The notes under the pieces are model-generated. The model made no database searches and was not told the origin of the DNA. It saw only the letters and a program-made list of their open reading frames with translations. A DNA stretch of 24,259 nucleotides, taken from an uncultured Candidatus Saccharibacteria bacterium (GTDB taxonomy: Bacteria > Patescibacteriota > Saccharimonadia > Saccharimonadales > Saccharimonadaceae). The position numbers and the translations under genes are program-made. Within the stretch, counting starts at the first letter, position 1, and the number at the start of each line of letters is the position of its first letter. The stretch covers positions 1-24,259 of the forward strand of contig CAOLNK010000008.1 in assembly GCA_948477625.1 (NCBI GenBank), written 5' to 3'. Positions 1 to 8,169 of this stretch are shown here, in pieces.

Positions 1-54
1 CCTCGTTATGGTGGTCGCCCCCTCCGCTGCCTTAGTACTGTATTAGACATGTAG
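1..54 (+). pseudogene. 3' end of a FISUMP-like variable surface domain (cassette 1, cut by window edge)
   Basis: Reading frame 1 of the first 54 bases encodes a short tail ending in G-R-P-L-R-C-L-S-T-V-L-D-M and a TAG stop. The same last ten residues (LRCLSTVLDM) end two other fragments in this window, at 10501 and 20934 on the minus strand. Over these codons the DNA is identical apart from one C/T. The L-R-C-L ending resembles the close of the Fibrobacter succinogenes major paralogous domain (FISUMP), often found in surface proteins. Only the tail is visible, so I cannot tell whether this is a full expressed gene or another isolated cassette. A new promoter starts 25 bases after the stop. 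Confidence 0.6.
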
Positions 55-78
55 AGTGGGAGATGCATGCCAAGTCTA

Positions 79-107
79 TTGACATTCATAGTACCATATT
101 ATACAAT
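79..107 (+). promoter_or_regulatory. sigma-70-type promoter of the orphan membrane gene
   Basis: TTGACA at 79-84, a 17-base spacer, then TACAAT at 102-107. It lies between the FISUMP tail and the gene at 163, and it rules out the more upstream ATG at 67 as the start. Confidence 0.7.
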
Positions 108-162
108 CACAAAAGTACCTTTATATTATAAAACGTCAATTTCTCAAAGAGGAGGGGTAAAA

Positions 163-696
163 ATGGGAAAGAAGAACTCTAAGCTTTGGTGTTTCATAGG
201 AATGAACGGAGTAATTCTGCTGCTGGTAGCAACATCCGATTTTGTTTTTCCAGTAATTTTTTCTGTGATAGCAGTAGCTATTTACATCATCAAGATGCTG
301 GCTATCTTCTTTACGCATGGCAATGTAACGGTGACTTTCGGTAGATTACTAAGCGCAATCGTGATTTGGCTCGTATGTAATATACTCTTTGCCGTCCAGC
401 ACCGTTTAATTAGGCCGCGATTACTGGATAAATATGATATTGTTCGCATGATGACCTATGCCGAAGGTCGGCTCAAGCGGTCGGATTCCGCAATTGCCAA
501 CACTATAGAGCTAATTGAATGTCTGGTTCTAATAGCTGTCGCCGCAGCTCCGGGCCTAGGAATGTGCTATGGATTATATCACGTCATCCTTGGCTCACCT
601 CGGGCCACATTTGAGTTAATCTTATCAGCTTCGGCGCTGGTTTTATTGCACATTATCTCAACCCGCATCTGTTCCGTTGCTTGGCGTAAAATGTAA
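163..696 (+). CDS. orphan multi-pass membrane protein, function unknown
   Basis: This encodes 177 residues. I chose ATG 163 because AGGAGGGG (about 150-157) sits at ideal distance, while the upstream in-frame ATG at 67 lies before the promoter. The N-terminus is basic (MGKKNSK). About four or five hydrophobic segments follow: roughly residues 9-25, 28-47, 57-75, a pair around 112-138, and 146-165. A charged loop (about 78-110, rich in R, K, D) sits between the halves. I recognise no family or catalytic motif. The gene lies between a FISUMP fragment and dnaE, with its own promoter and a strong ribosome site, unlike the leaderless core genes nearby. This matches the other orphan modules at 9790, 19652 and 20502. 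Confidence 0.7.
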   Translation: MGKKNSKLWCFIGMNGVILLLVATSDFVFPVIFSVIAVAIYIIKMLAIFFTHGNVTVTFGRLLSAIVIWLVCNILFAVQHRLIRPRLLDKYDIVRMMTYAEGRLKRSDSAIANTIELIECLVLIAVAAAPGLGMCYGLYHVILGSPRATFELILSASALVLLHIISTRICSVAWRKM

Positions 697-760
697 TAAT
701 TGAAGAGTGTGTCGCATCATTACCAAGGCGGCACATTTCTCGTTATAATACTACGTGTGC

Positions 761-766
761 TATAAT
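761..766 (+). promoter_or_regulatory. -10 box of dnaE, predicted leaderless
   Basis: TATAAT at 761-766 is preceded by TG one base upstream (extended -10, TGCTATAAT). Transcription would start about 7 bases downstream, at or next to ATG 774. No Shine-Dalgarno sequence lies before the ATG. A second TATAAT at 744-749 could give a short leader instead. Confidence 0.6.
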
Positions 767-773
767 AATACTT

Positions 774-3700
774 ATGACGGAGGTAACCAAAGATTCTGAA
801 CCACTAAGACCAAGTGATTTCGTGCACCTGCACAACCACACGCACTATTCTTTACTAGATGGCCTTACCAAGATCCCAGAGCTAGTTGAGTTTGTTAAAA
901 GTCAGGGCATGGAGGCCGTTGCTGTGACTGACCATGGCACTATGAGCGGCTTGGTTGAACTTTACAAGACTTGTAACGACGCCGGAATCAAACCTATCCT
1001 GGGCCTAGAGGCCTATGTCGCTGCTCGGCGCAAGGAGGATCATGACCCTGCCCACGATAAGCAGCGTTTTCATATTACTCTGCTCGCCATGAATAACAAG
1101 GGCTTTGAAAACCTTTGTCATATGATGTCCGAAGCCGAAATTCATGGGCGCTACTATAAACCGCGTATTGACCATGCCTTGATGGAAGAGTCTAGTGAAG
1201 GTATCATCTGCTTGAGTGGCTGTGCTGGCTCAGAGATTTCCGAGGCGATTCGCGCCAACGACCTTAAGCGGGCGCGTGAACTGATTGATTGGTATCACGA
1301 TCTTTATGGTGATCGTTTTTATCTTGAGATGCAAGACCATGGTCATCCCGATTCACCTACGCACTGGGATGTGCAAAATCAGATTAATCAACAGTTGATG
1401 AAATTCCATGAAGAAACCGGCATTCCACTGGTGGTTACGTGTGATGCGCACTATCTTAGTCATGACCAACAAGATACGCACGAAGTTCTGCTTTGTGTAG
1501 GCACGGCGTCAAACCTTTCTAATCCAAATCGTATGACTTTGAAGGATTTTGAGTTGCACGTGATTCCGCCTCAAGAAATTATTAGCCGTTGGGGAAAGAT
1601 CTGCCCTGAAGCTGTACGCAACTCGCGCCGTATCGCCGACCGTTGCAATGTTGACCTGCAGCTTGGACGCATTTTGATCCCGAAGTTTCCTGTGCCAGAG
1701 GGTGAAGATGAAAAATCATACTTAGATAAGTTGGTTTTTCGAGGGTTAGTGTACCGCTACTGCGGTTACAAACTGGAAGATACAGTTAACCTCGAGGTGG
1801 AAGAATGTCGCAAGTTGCTAGAAGAGGCCGATAAAGCTGAAGAACGCAGTGAAGAAAGCAAAAAAATTCTACCACGCATCGATTATGAACTTAGCGTGGT
1901 GGATAAGATGGGTTACAACGGCTACTTCTTGATTGTGCAAGATTTTATTAACTGGGGAAAAAGTCAGCGTATCGTCTTTGGACCAGGGCGTGGTTCGGCG
2001 GCTGGTAGTATTTTGGCTTATGCGCTCAGGATTACTGAGCTTGATCCACTCAAGTACGACTTGCTCTTTGAACGTTTCTTGAATCCAGACCGTATCTCTA
2101 TGCCAGATATCGACACAGATATTCAAGATACGCGTCGTGATGAAGTGATTGAATATTGTACGCGTAAGTATGGTGAGGCCCGCGTGTCTAACATTGCAAC
2201 CTTTGGTAAAATGATGGCCAAAAACGCCGTACGCGATGTGGCGCGCGTTCTCGAGGTGCCATATGCTGATGCTGACCGTCTGGCTAAATTAGTCCCAGAC
2301 CCCGTACAGGGGCACCATGTACATCTGGCCAGCGCTATCAAAGACGTACCAGATCTCAAACATGAGTACGAAACCAATCCTGTTTCTAAGGAAGTTTTGG
2401 ACTTCGCTAGTCAGCTTGAAGGGACTATTCGTAACCACGGCGTGCATGCTTGCGGTGTAATTATTGCTCCGGATGATCTAGAAAAATTCCTCCCACTTGA
2501 AGTTTCCGCCAAAGGCCCGATTGCTGCGCAATTCCCGATGGGTCAAGTCGAAGAAATGGGCCTTCTCAAGATGGACTTCCTGGGCCTAAGTAACCTCTCC
2601 GTGATTAACAATGCCTTGCGTATGATTCGTAAAGTCTATAAAGAGGACATTGATTTGGTACATCTACCGCTAGACGATCCCAAGACTTATGAATTGCTTC
2701 AGCGTGCCGAGACCACTGGCGTGTTCCAGCTGGAATCTGCTGGTATGAAGCGCTACCTCAAGGATCTCAAGGCTAACCGATTCGAGGATATCATCGCTAT
2801 GGTAGCCCTTTATCGCCCAGGACCAATGCAATTTATTGACCAATTCATTCGACGCAAGCACGGTGAAGAGCCAATCACTTACTTACATCCCGGGCTAGAA
2901 AACGCGCTCAAGGATACTTATGGAATTATGATTTATCAAGAGCAGTTCATGCAGATTTCACGCGAATGGTGTGGGTTTACGGGCGGTCAGGCTGATACTT
3001 TGCGCAAGGCGGTAGGTAAGAAGAAAGTCGACCTCATGAACAAGGTGAAACCACAGTTTATTGAGGGTGCAATCAAGGTCGGCGGTGCCACAAAAGAAAT
3101 TGCCGAACAATTCTGGGTCGAGCTGCTCGATTTCGCGAACTACTGTTTTAACAAGAGCCATGCTGCTTGCTATGGTTTGGTGGCGTACTGGACGGCATAT
3201 CTCAAGGCACACTACCCGGATGCCTTTATGGCGGCCTTGATGACGGCTGACATGCGCTGGACTGACCGCCTCGCAATTGAGATTACCGAATGTAAACGCA
3301 TGGGGATTCCAGTACTCGGCCCTGATATTAATGAATCTTATGGTGACTTTGGTATTGTGGGTACTGAGCGGAAAATTCGCTTCGGTTTGTCTGGTATCAA
3401 AAGTATGGGTAAGGCCTTGGTAGAGGAATTCGTCATTCCGGAACGTGATAAAAACGGCCCCTTCACTAGTGTCTGTGATTTTGCGGCTCGGGTCAATTCC
3501 ACCAAGTTTAATAAGAAATCTTGGGAAGCCGCCATTAAGACTGGCGCGTTTGATAGCTTTGGTGACCGTAGTGATTTGTTGTTTAACCTCGAGGCAATCC
3601 AAGCTTACGGTGCTAAGCGCCAAAAAGATGCCTCCTCTGGGCAGACTGACCTCTTTGGCGCTATGGGCGATGCTGGTGCTGTACCAGAGCCAGAGATTAA

Positions 3701-4529
3701 AACTGCGCCGACCAAGTTTCCCGAGAAAGAGCGTCTACTTTGGGAGCGCGACCTGATGGGGCTTTATATTTCTAGCCACCCACTTGACCGCTACGAGACT
3801 TATTTTGCCGAACAAACCCACCCCTATAGACTGGTGACGGCTGAGAACGACGGTAAACAACTCAGTATCGGCGGTATTATTAGCGCAGTACGTACGATTT
3901 TAACCAAGAGTGGCACCAAGATGGCCTTTGTCAAGCTGGAGAACAAGATTGCTGAACAAGAAGTGATTATCTTTCCGAATCTTTACGAGGAGGTTGGCGG
4001 CAAGCTCGAGCAGGATAATGTCATCAAAGTAACTGGGCGCGTAAATGCTAAAGATAAGGACGGCAACGTTTCTTCCGAGGTTAAAATCATTGCGGATTCG
4101 GTAGAGATTATTCCAGATACAGTTTTGGATAACTATCAATCGACGGGGCAGAAGTTGCCTGTGCCACAGTCGGCCGCTCCGCGTCAGTCGCGTCGTAGCC
4201 GTGCTACCAGTGTCGGTGGAGGTGGCTATCGTCGAAGCGCTCCAGCAACCACAACTGCAGATGACACTCCGCGTGCACCAATTACGCCGCCACGTGATAC
4301 TAGAGGCGAAAAGCTCTATGTCTTAGTAGAAGACCCCAATAATACCGACACGCTTAGTGAAATCCGCCATCTTTGTGAACTCAATCCGGGCGTACAAGAA
4401 ATTATCATGGTACTCAAAGACGAAAACGGCAAGCGCCCGCTCCGCCTGCCTTTCAAAGTGGACGTTACGGACGAATTAACTAAACCTTTGGCCGACCTTC
4501 TGGGCGCAAGTTGCGTAAAAGTACAGTAA
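774..4529 (+). CDS. dnaE: DNA polymerase III alpha subunit (replicative polymerase)
   Basis: This is the catalytic subunit of the bacterial replicase, 1251 residues, somewhat longer than the usual ~1160. The N-terminal PHP domain starts at residue 16 with F-V-H-L-H-N-H, and TDHGTM follows. The polymerase active site shows P-D-I-D-T-D at 444-449; D445 and D447 match the E. coli D401/D403 pair. K-M-D-F-L-G-L around D601 supplies the third aspartate. A helix-hairpin-helix region follows, then an OB-fold near residues 1020-1110. A Ser/Arg/Thr-rich linker (about 1120-1185) and a final globular segment of about 70 residues close the protein. There is no DnaQ-type exonuclease domain, so this is DnaE and not PolC. 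ATG 774 directly follows an extended -10 box. The 3' end overlaps the likely -35 of the next gene. Confidence 0.97.
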   Translation: MTEVTKDSEPLRPSDFVHLHNHTHYSLLDGLTKIPELVEFVKSQGMEAVAVTDHGTMSGLVELYKTCNDAGIKPILGLEAYVAARRKEDHDPAHDKQRFHITLLAMNNKGFENLCHMMSEAEIHGRYYKPRIDHALMEESSEGIICLSGCAGSEISEAIRANDLKRARELIDWYHDLYGDRFYLEMQDHGHPDSPTHWDVQNQINQQLMKFHEETGIPLVVTCDAHYLSHDQQDTHEVLLCVGTASNLSNPNRMTLKDFELHVIPPQEIISRWGKICPEAVRNSRRIADRCNVDLQLGRILIPKFPVPEGEDEKSYLDKLVFRGLVYRYCGYKLEDTVNLEVEECRKLLEEADKAEERSEESKKILPRIDYELSVVDKMGYNGYFLIVQDFINWGKSQRIVFGPGRGSAAGSILAYALRITELDPLKYDLLFERFLNPDRISMPDIDTDIQDTRRDEVIEYCTRKYGEARVSNIATFGKMMAKNAVRDVARVLEVPYADADRLAKLVPDPVQGHHVHLASAIKDVPDLKHEYETNPVSKEVLDFASQLEGTIRNHGVHACGVIIAPDDLEKFLPLEVSAKGPIAAQFPMGQVEEMGLLKMDFLGLSNLSVINNALRMIRKVYKEDIDLVHLPLDDPKTYELLQRAETTGVFQLESAGMKRYLKDLKANRFEDIIAMVALYRPGPMQFIDQFIRRKHGEEPITYLHPGLENALKDTYGIMIYQEQFMQISREWCGFTGGQADTLRKAVGKKKVDLMNKVKPQFIEGAIKVGGATKEIAEQFWVELLDFANYCFNKSHAACYGLVAYWTAYLKAHYPDAFMAALMTADMRWTDRLAIEITECKRMGIPVLGPDINESYGDFGIVGTERKIRFGLSGIKSMGKALVEEFVIPERDKNGPFTSVCDFAARVNSTKFNKKSWEAAIKTGAFDSFGDRSDLLFNLEAIQAYGAKRQKDASSGQTDLFGAMGDAGAVPEPEIKTAPTKFPEKERLLWERDLMGLYISSHPLDRYETYFAEQTHPYRLVTAENDGKQLSIGGIISAVRTILTKSGTKMAFVKLENKIAEQEVIIFPNLYEEVGGKLEQDNVIKVTGRVNAKDKDGNVSSEVKIIADSVEIIPDTVLDNYQSTGQKLPVPQSAAPRQSRRSRATSVGGGGYRRSAPATTTADDTPRAPITPPRDTRGEKLYVLVEDPNNTDTLSEIRHLCELNPGVQEIIMVLKDENGKRPLRLPFKVDVTDELTKPLADLLGASCVKVQ

Positions 4530-4541
4530 ATATGCTACAAT
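4511..4541 (+). promoter_or_regulatory. promoter of the racemase-like gene
   Basis: TACAAT at 4536-4541 is preceded by TGC, as in the other module promoters. The best -35 is TTGCGT at 4511-4516 with a long 19-base spacer, so the -35 is weak. It overlaps the end of dnaE. Confidence 0.5.
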
Positions 4542-4556
4542 AAAATTACTAATATT

Positions 4557-4596
4557 TGGGGGGATATCGTACTTTGTTTTTTGAGATAAACCCCCA
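4557..4596 (+). promoter_or_regulatory. G/C-run hairpin in the 5' leader of the racemase-like gene
   Basis: TGGGGG (4557-4562) can pair with CCCCCA (4591-4596) around a 28-base loop. It lies between the promoter and the ribosome site. Just before the start codon the sequence reads ATGTAAATG: a start-stop pair (4614-4619) abuts the real ATG at 4620. A control role is only an inference. Confidence 0.35.
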
Positions 4597-4619
4597 CAAT
4601 ACAGAAAGGTGGGATGTAA

Positions 4620-5405
4620 ATGGGTGTCAAAGACACTACACGGTCGCTGGCAGAGAAGACGGTTGGAAACATACGACAGATTTCCGAGGGTAAAGCACCG
4701 CCCGGGCATTGCCCATATGTATTAGGCGTATTGACTAACGGTACTTTTTCGAGAGAGTATAAGATGCTCTCTGACTTGCGATCGGCGATCGTTAGCCACA
4801 ACGGTAGCGTGATTAAAGTCATGCAGGAGCAACCTGAGGCAAAAGAACTTAGTCAAATTCGGCGAATCTTCTCAGAAGCTATTGAGGCCGCAAAATCTGA
4901 CATTGACAGCGTTACTGTGGCTACGCCGTGTTTAGAAACATTAGGGCGAGAAATCGCCGATGAGTATGGTCTAGGATTCGTCAGTCGCAACCAGGCAATC
5001 ATGGAGGAATGCCAAAAGTATAATTTGCACTCCGTCGGACTTCTTGGCACAGATTGGGATATGAATCTTAATAGTCCTCTGGCGCAGCTACTGAAACAGC
5101 ATGCGATACGGGTTATATCGCCCACCGATGAGGGCGTCACGAGATTAATGACTCACTGTGTATATTATGAAGTGAAAGGCGGGATCTATTATGACGGGAA
5201 GTCATACGGTAGTGAAGAATTTTGCCTTGGCATAATTGACGACATGATGAAAAAAGGTAAAGTCGACGGGGTGGTTCTCTGTAATGGTGAATTGCGCTAT
5301 CTTGAGAAGGGGATTAGACAGAGGTGGTCTGATCTCAAGGTAATCAATGCCATGCCTCTTCATTGGCAAGCAATACGCAATTTTGTCGCTACGCCTCAGG
5401 CGTAA
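4620..5405 (+). CDS. divergent aspartate/glutamate racemase-family protein
   Basis: This encodes 261 residues with alternating hydrophobic strands and helices typical of the two-domain Asp/Glu racemase superfamily. Family members use two cysteines, one in a PCNTAH-like motif and one in a GCTE-like motif. Here the first site reads A-T-P-C-L-E-T, keeping the cysteine but losing the N-T that follows. The second reads V-L-C-N-G-E-L: the glutamate remains, but asparagine sits where the cysteine is expected, with a cysteine one position earlier. Activity as a racemase is therefore doubtful, and a different substrate or reaction is possible. A purine-rich ribosome site (AAAGGTGGG) precedes ATG 4620. 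The gene stands alone between dnaE and the convergent enolase, with its own promoter and terminator. Confidence 0.6.
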   Translation: MGVKDTTRSLAEKTVGNIRQISEGKAPPGHCPYVLGVLTNGTFSREYKMLSDLRSAIVSHNGSVIKVMQEQPEAKELSQIRRIFSEAIEAAKSDIDSVTVATPCLETLGREIADEYGLGFVSRNQAIMEECQKYNLHSVGLLGTDWDMNLNSPLAQLLKQHAIRVISPTDEGVTRLMTHCVYYEVKGGIYYDGKSYGSEEFCLGIIDDMMKKGKVDGVVLCNGELRYLEKGIRQRWSDLKVINAMPLHWQAIRNFVATPQA

Positions 5406-5406
5406 G

Positions 5407-5440
5407 AAAAACCCTCCGGCTAGCACAGCGGAGGTTTTTC
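5407..5440 (+). terminator. intrinsic terminator after the racemase-like gene
   Basis: CCTCCG (5413-5418) pairs with CGGAGG (5429-5434), extended by an A-run on the left and a T-run (GTTTTTC) on the right. It starts 2 bases after the stop codon. Confidence 0.85.
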
Positions 5441-5525
5441 AATGCCGTATCCTTCAATTATAGCACACATTAGCGCAAAAGTCAAGAAGAATCTTCGATT
5501 CCTCTTGCTGGCTGGCGTCACCTCA

Positions 5526-5549
5526 AGAGAGAATGCTTGCTTTCTCTCT
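5526..5549 (-). terminator. hairpin downstream of enolase, possible terminator
   Basis: AGAGAGAA (5526-5533) is complementary to TTCTCTCT (5542-5549) with an 8-base loop. It lies 35 bases beyond the enolase stop. There is no clear T-run on the minus strand, so termination is uncertain. Confidence 0.4.
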
Positions 5550-5583
5550 ATTCAGTTCTTACACCAGTTCAATACTTATTATG

Positions 5584-6858
5584 CTAAAACTTGAATTTTA
5601 GAGTCGGATCTTCCTCAGAGATGCGTATCAGTTCATTGTATTTTGCAATGCGTTCCGAGCGTGACAACGAACCAGTTTTAATCTGACCAGTGCCTAGACC
5701 CACAGCAAGGTGCGCAATCGAAGTATCCTCAGTCTCGCCTGAGCGGTGTGACATTACCGTGCGGAAACCGGCCTTCTTCGCCATCAACACGGCGTTAATC
5801 GTCTCTGTCACTGAGCCAATCTGATTTGGCTTAATCAAAATCGCATTTCCGGCTTTTTCGGCAATTCCACGCTCCAGTAACTTAGTATTAGTCACGAAAA
5901 GATCATCGCCAACCAGTTGGACCTTATCGCCCAGACGCTCAGTCAAGAGTTTCCAGCCTTCCCAGTCACCCTCGTCCAGACCGTCCTCAATCGAAATCAC
6001 GGGGTAATTATCTACCACCCACTCATACCAGCTCACCATATCTTCCGATGTCTTCCAGGCACCGTCAGTCTTGAGCTCGTAGTGGTCATGATTCCAGAAT
6101 TCTGAAGCCGCCACGTCCAGCGCCATCGCTACATCTGTACCGGGTCGGTAGCCTGCAGTCTCAATCGCCTCTGTAATACATTCAAGTGGTTCGTTATTAC
6201 CTTCGCGCACTTTAGGACCGTACCCGCCCTCGTCGCCTACTGTTACAGGATAGCCGCGCCCTTTAAGCACCTTCTTGAGCTCGTGGAATACTTCAGCCCC
6301 CATTCGTACGGCTTCAGCCATCGTGCCCGCGCCCTTCGGAATAATCATATATTCCTGGAAATCCGTGCACCAGTCCGCATGGCAACCACCATTCATCACG
6401 TTCATCATCGGCATTGGCAAGCACATCTCTGGCGTCGTGCCGGCAACCGCCGCAATATACTGATAGAATGGTAAACCTCGTGCTTTGGCCATTGCCTTAG
6501 CTGTCGCCAAAGAAACTGCCAAAATCGCGTTGGCTCCTAGTTTTTCTTTATTCTCTGTGCCGTCCATTTCGATCATTAGCTGATCAACTTTGGACTGGTC
6601 GGCTATATTTCCTACCAGGAGATCATGAATGTCGTGATTAACATTCCAAACCGCCTTAGAAACCCCTTTACCGCCATAATATTTCGGGTCGTTATCGCGG
6701 AGCTCCAGGGCTTCGCCTGTACCAGTTGACGCGCCTGATGGCACAATTGCCCGTCCCATATCGCCGGAAGCTAAAATTACATCAGCTTCAACAGTAGGGT
6801 TGCCACGGCTATCCAAAACCTGCCGGGCCTTAATATCTTGAATCGTATATTTATCCAT
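5584..6858 (-). CDS. eno: enolase (2-phosphoglycerate dehydratase)
   Basis: This glycolytic enzyme converts 2-phosphoglycerate to phosphoenolpyruvate in the cytoplasm. It has 424 residues, a normal length. The start at 6858 gives the expected M-D-K-Y-T-I-Q-D-I opening followed by LDSRGNPTVE; the open frame extends upstream but that part is not enolase. Metal ligands are visible in order: the D of ALDVAAS, the E of ISIEDGLDEGDW and the D of VGDDLFVTN. The catalytic lysine is in LIKPNQIGS, followed by SHRSGETED and the C-terminal IKTGSLSRSER. The gene is convergent with the racemase-like gene and divergent from the gene at 6955. TATAAT on the minus strand (6870-6865) ends 6 bases before the ATG and no ribosome site is present, suggesting a leaderless mRNA. 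Confidence 0.97.
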   Translation of the reverse strand: MDKYTIQDIKARQVLDSRGNPTVEADVILASGDMGRAIVPSGASTGTGEALELRDNDPKYYGGKGVSKAVWNVNHDIHDLLVGNIADQSKVDQLMIEMDGTENKEKLGANAILAVSLATAKAMAKARGLPFYQYIAAVAGTTPEMCLPMPMMNVMNGGCHADWCTDFQEYMIIPKGAGTMAEAVRMGAEVFHELKKVLKGRGYPVTVGDEGGYGPKVREGNNEPLECITEAIETAGYRPGTDVAMALDVAASEFWNHDHYELKTDGAWKTSEDMVSWYEWVVDNYPVISIEDGLDEGDWEGWKLLTERLGDKVQLVGDDLFVTNTKLLERGIAEKAGNAILIKPNQIGSVTETINAVLMAKKAGFRTVMSHRSGETEDTSIAHLAVGLGTGQIKTGSLSRSERIAKYNELIRISEEDPTLKFKF

Positions 6859-6864
6859 AATCAA

Positions 6865-6893
6865 ATTATAACACGTCACTGAAGTTTCCAAAA
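6865..6893 (-). promoter_or_regulatory. enolase promoter, predicted leaderless
   Basis: On the minus strand TATAAT occupies 6870-6865, with a weak TTTTGG-like -35 at about 6893-6888. Only 6 bases separate the -10 from ATG 6858. Confidence 0.6.
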
Positions 6894-6897
6894 TGTT

Positions 6898-6933
6898 TTG
6901 CTTATATTCATTTTTTTGTGTTACAATAGTAAC
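6898..6933 (+). promoter_or_regulatory. promoter with an inverted repeat over the -10
   Basis: TACAAT at 6922-6927 with TTGCTT at 6898-6903 (18-base spacer) fits a promoter for the gene at 6955. GTTAC-AATA-GTAAC (6920-6933) is a perfect inverted repeat covering the -10, as an operator might. It lies back-to-back with the enolase promoter. Confidence 0.5.
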
Positions 6934-6954
6934 AAAGCTTAAGCAAGGAGAGTC

Positions 6955-8169
6955 ATGGATCAAGATCCTACGACTGAAAATCAAGAAACTACCGCTGTGG
7001 CTGTTCACGAAGTGGACAGTAATTATACCAAGCATGACATCAAACTCCCCCACGAAGGGAAGCGCACGGGCTTGGTGATTGGTATTATTGTGGCTGTGTT
7101 AGTGCTGATTTTTGGTGGAACTACCTTGTGGTTTTGTCTTTGGTATAGCAATTCCGACCAAGTAGCATACGATGCTATGAATAATCTATTCAAGGCCGAA
7201 AATGTCGGTTTTGAGGGTGGCATTACGGTTATGAATCCTAATGAAGACGACGCGCTCAAAATGGTTTTGATTGCTTTTGATTCGTCATCTAGCGGGTTGC
7301 CTAATGCTACTTCGGCTAAGATTCAATTCGTCTTCAATGAAGATAAAGTGGAAGGTGAGCCACGCGTGCTGATTGAAGTCAAAAATGTAGTGATGCGCGA
7401 TGGCGTAATCTATCTACAAATCGGTGGAATGATGGACTCAATCAACTCACTTGAGCTCGACGATGTTACGCGCGAAGGCATGGGGATATTTCTAGACACA
7501 ATCGAAGTCATCGACAATGAATGGTGGCAAATTTCGATTCCGGATTTGATTGAAACTATGGAATTGCCAGCCGAACAAAGCAATGCGATGACCGAGGTTT
7601 ATAATTGCGCTGTGCAGGCGATGAATAGCGATATGTCGGGTGAAATGGCCACAATCTATAAGCAAAACCGCTTCGTAGAAGTGAAGCCTAGTAAATATCT
7701 CGGGCCAGAGGGTGATAGCGTCGCGCCCGAAATCACATCCGGGCATAAGGCTTACGAATTAATCATTAATAAAGCTAAGCTAGCTAGTTTCGCCAATCAT
7801 CTGCCCGAAACCGAAGCTGCCGAAGAGTTCTTTGCTTGTTATAACCAGGCCGCCAAGAAATACGGCGGCGACACTATTGACGTTGACGATATTGATGAGA
7901 TTGACGAAGACGATGTAGAATGGCCCGATACCGAGAGCGTGCGTATCTTCCTCGAGATTTCGCAGTGGGATCACAGGTTGCGGAGCGCTCATATTTATAG
8001 TTATGATGATGGCGAAGATATTGGTGGCGGCATGATACTGTTTAAGTACGACCAAGTAGAGGTTACTGCGCCCGAAAGCTATCGCCCAATCACTGATTTG
8101 TTTGATGAACTAGCTGAAATATTTAGCCAGGTCTTCATGGTACCGGCAGAAAGCTATGAGGAGATGTAA
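6955..8169 (+). CDS. single-pass membrane protein with acidic extracytoplasmic domain, unknown function
   Basis: This encodes 404 residues. AAGGAG lies 5 bases before ATG 6955. Residues 1-36 are hydrophilic and probably cytoplasmic. Residues about 37-64 form one membrane helix (GLVIGIIVAVLVLIFGG and following). The remaining ~340 residues are acidic and likely outside the cell, including a run of D/E around residues 305-322 (DVDDIDEIDEDDVEW). Four widely spaced cysteines are present, including one in the membrane helix. I recognise no named domain. The stop TAA overlaps the ATG of the FtsA-like gene (TAATG), so the two are translationally coupled and probably act together at the membrane. The long exposed domain could bind ligands or the envelope, which is inference. 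Confidence 0.75.
   Translation: MDQDPTTENQETTAVAVHEVDSNYTKHDIKLPHEGKRTGLVIGIIVAVLVLIFGGTTLWFCLWYSNSDQVAYDAMNNLFKAENVGFEGGITVMNPNEDDALKMVLIAFDSSSSGLPNATSAKIQFVFNEDKVEGEPRVLIEVKNVVMRDGVIYLQIGGMMDSINSLELDDVTREGMGIFLDTIEVIDNEWWQISIPDLIETMELPAEQSNAMTEVYNCAVQAMNSDMSGEMATIYKQNRFVEVKPSKYLGPEGDSVAPEITSGHKAYELIINKAKLASFANHLPETEAAEEFFACYNQAAKKYGGDTIDVDDIDEIDEDDVEWPDTESVRIFLEISQWDHRLRSAHIYSYDDGEDIGGGMILFKYDQVEVTAPESYRPITDLFDELAEIFSQVFMVPAESYEEM

Noticed and set aside
67..162. Earlier start for the first membrane protein
   Set aside because: The ATG at 67 precedes the promoter at 79-107; a strong ribosome site stands before ATG 163.
2958..3623. 221-codon open frame on the minus strand inside dnaE
   Set aside because: It lies fully within the well-supported dnaE frame, has no ribosome site or recognisable motif, and is explained by codon bias of dnaE.
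5584..7053. Enolase with a 65-residue N-terminal extension
   Set aside because: The extension lies upstream of a good -10 box and overlaps the divergent promoter region; enolase homology starts at 6858.
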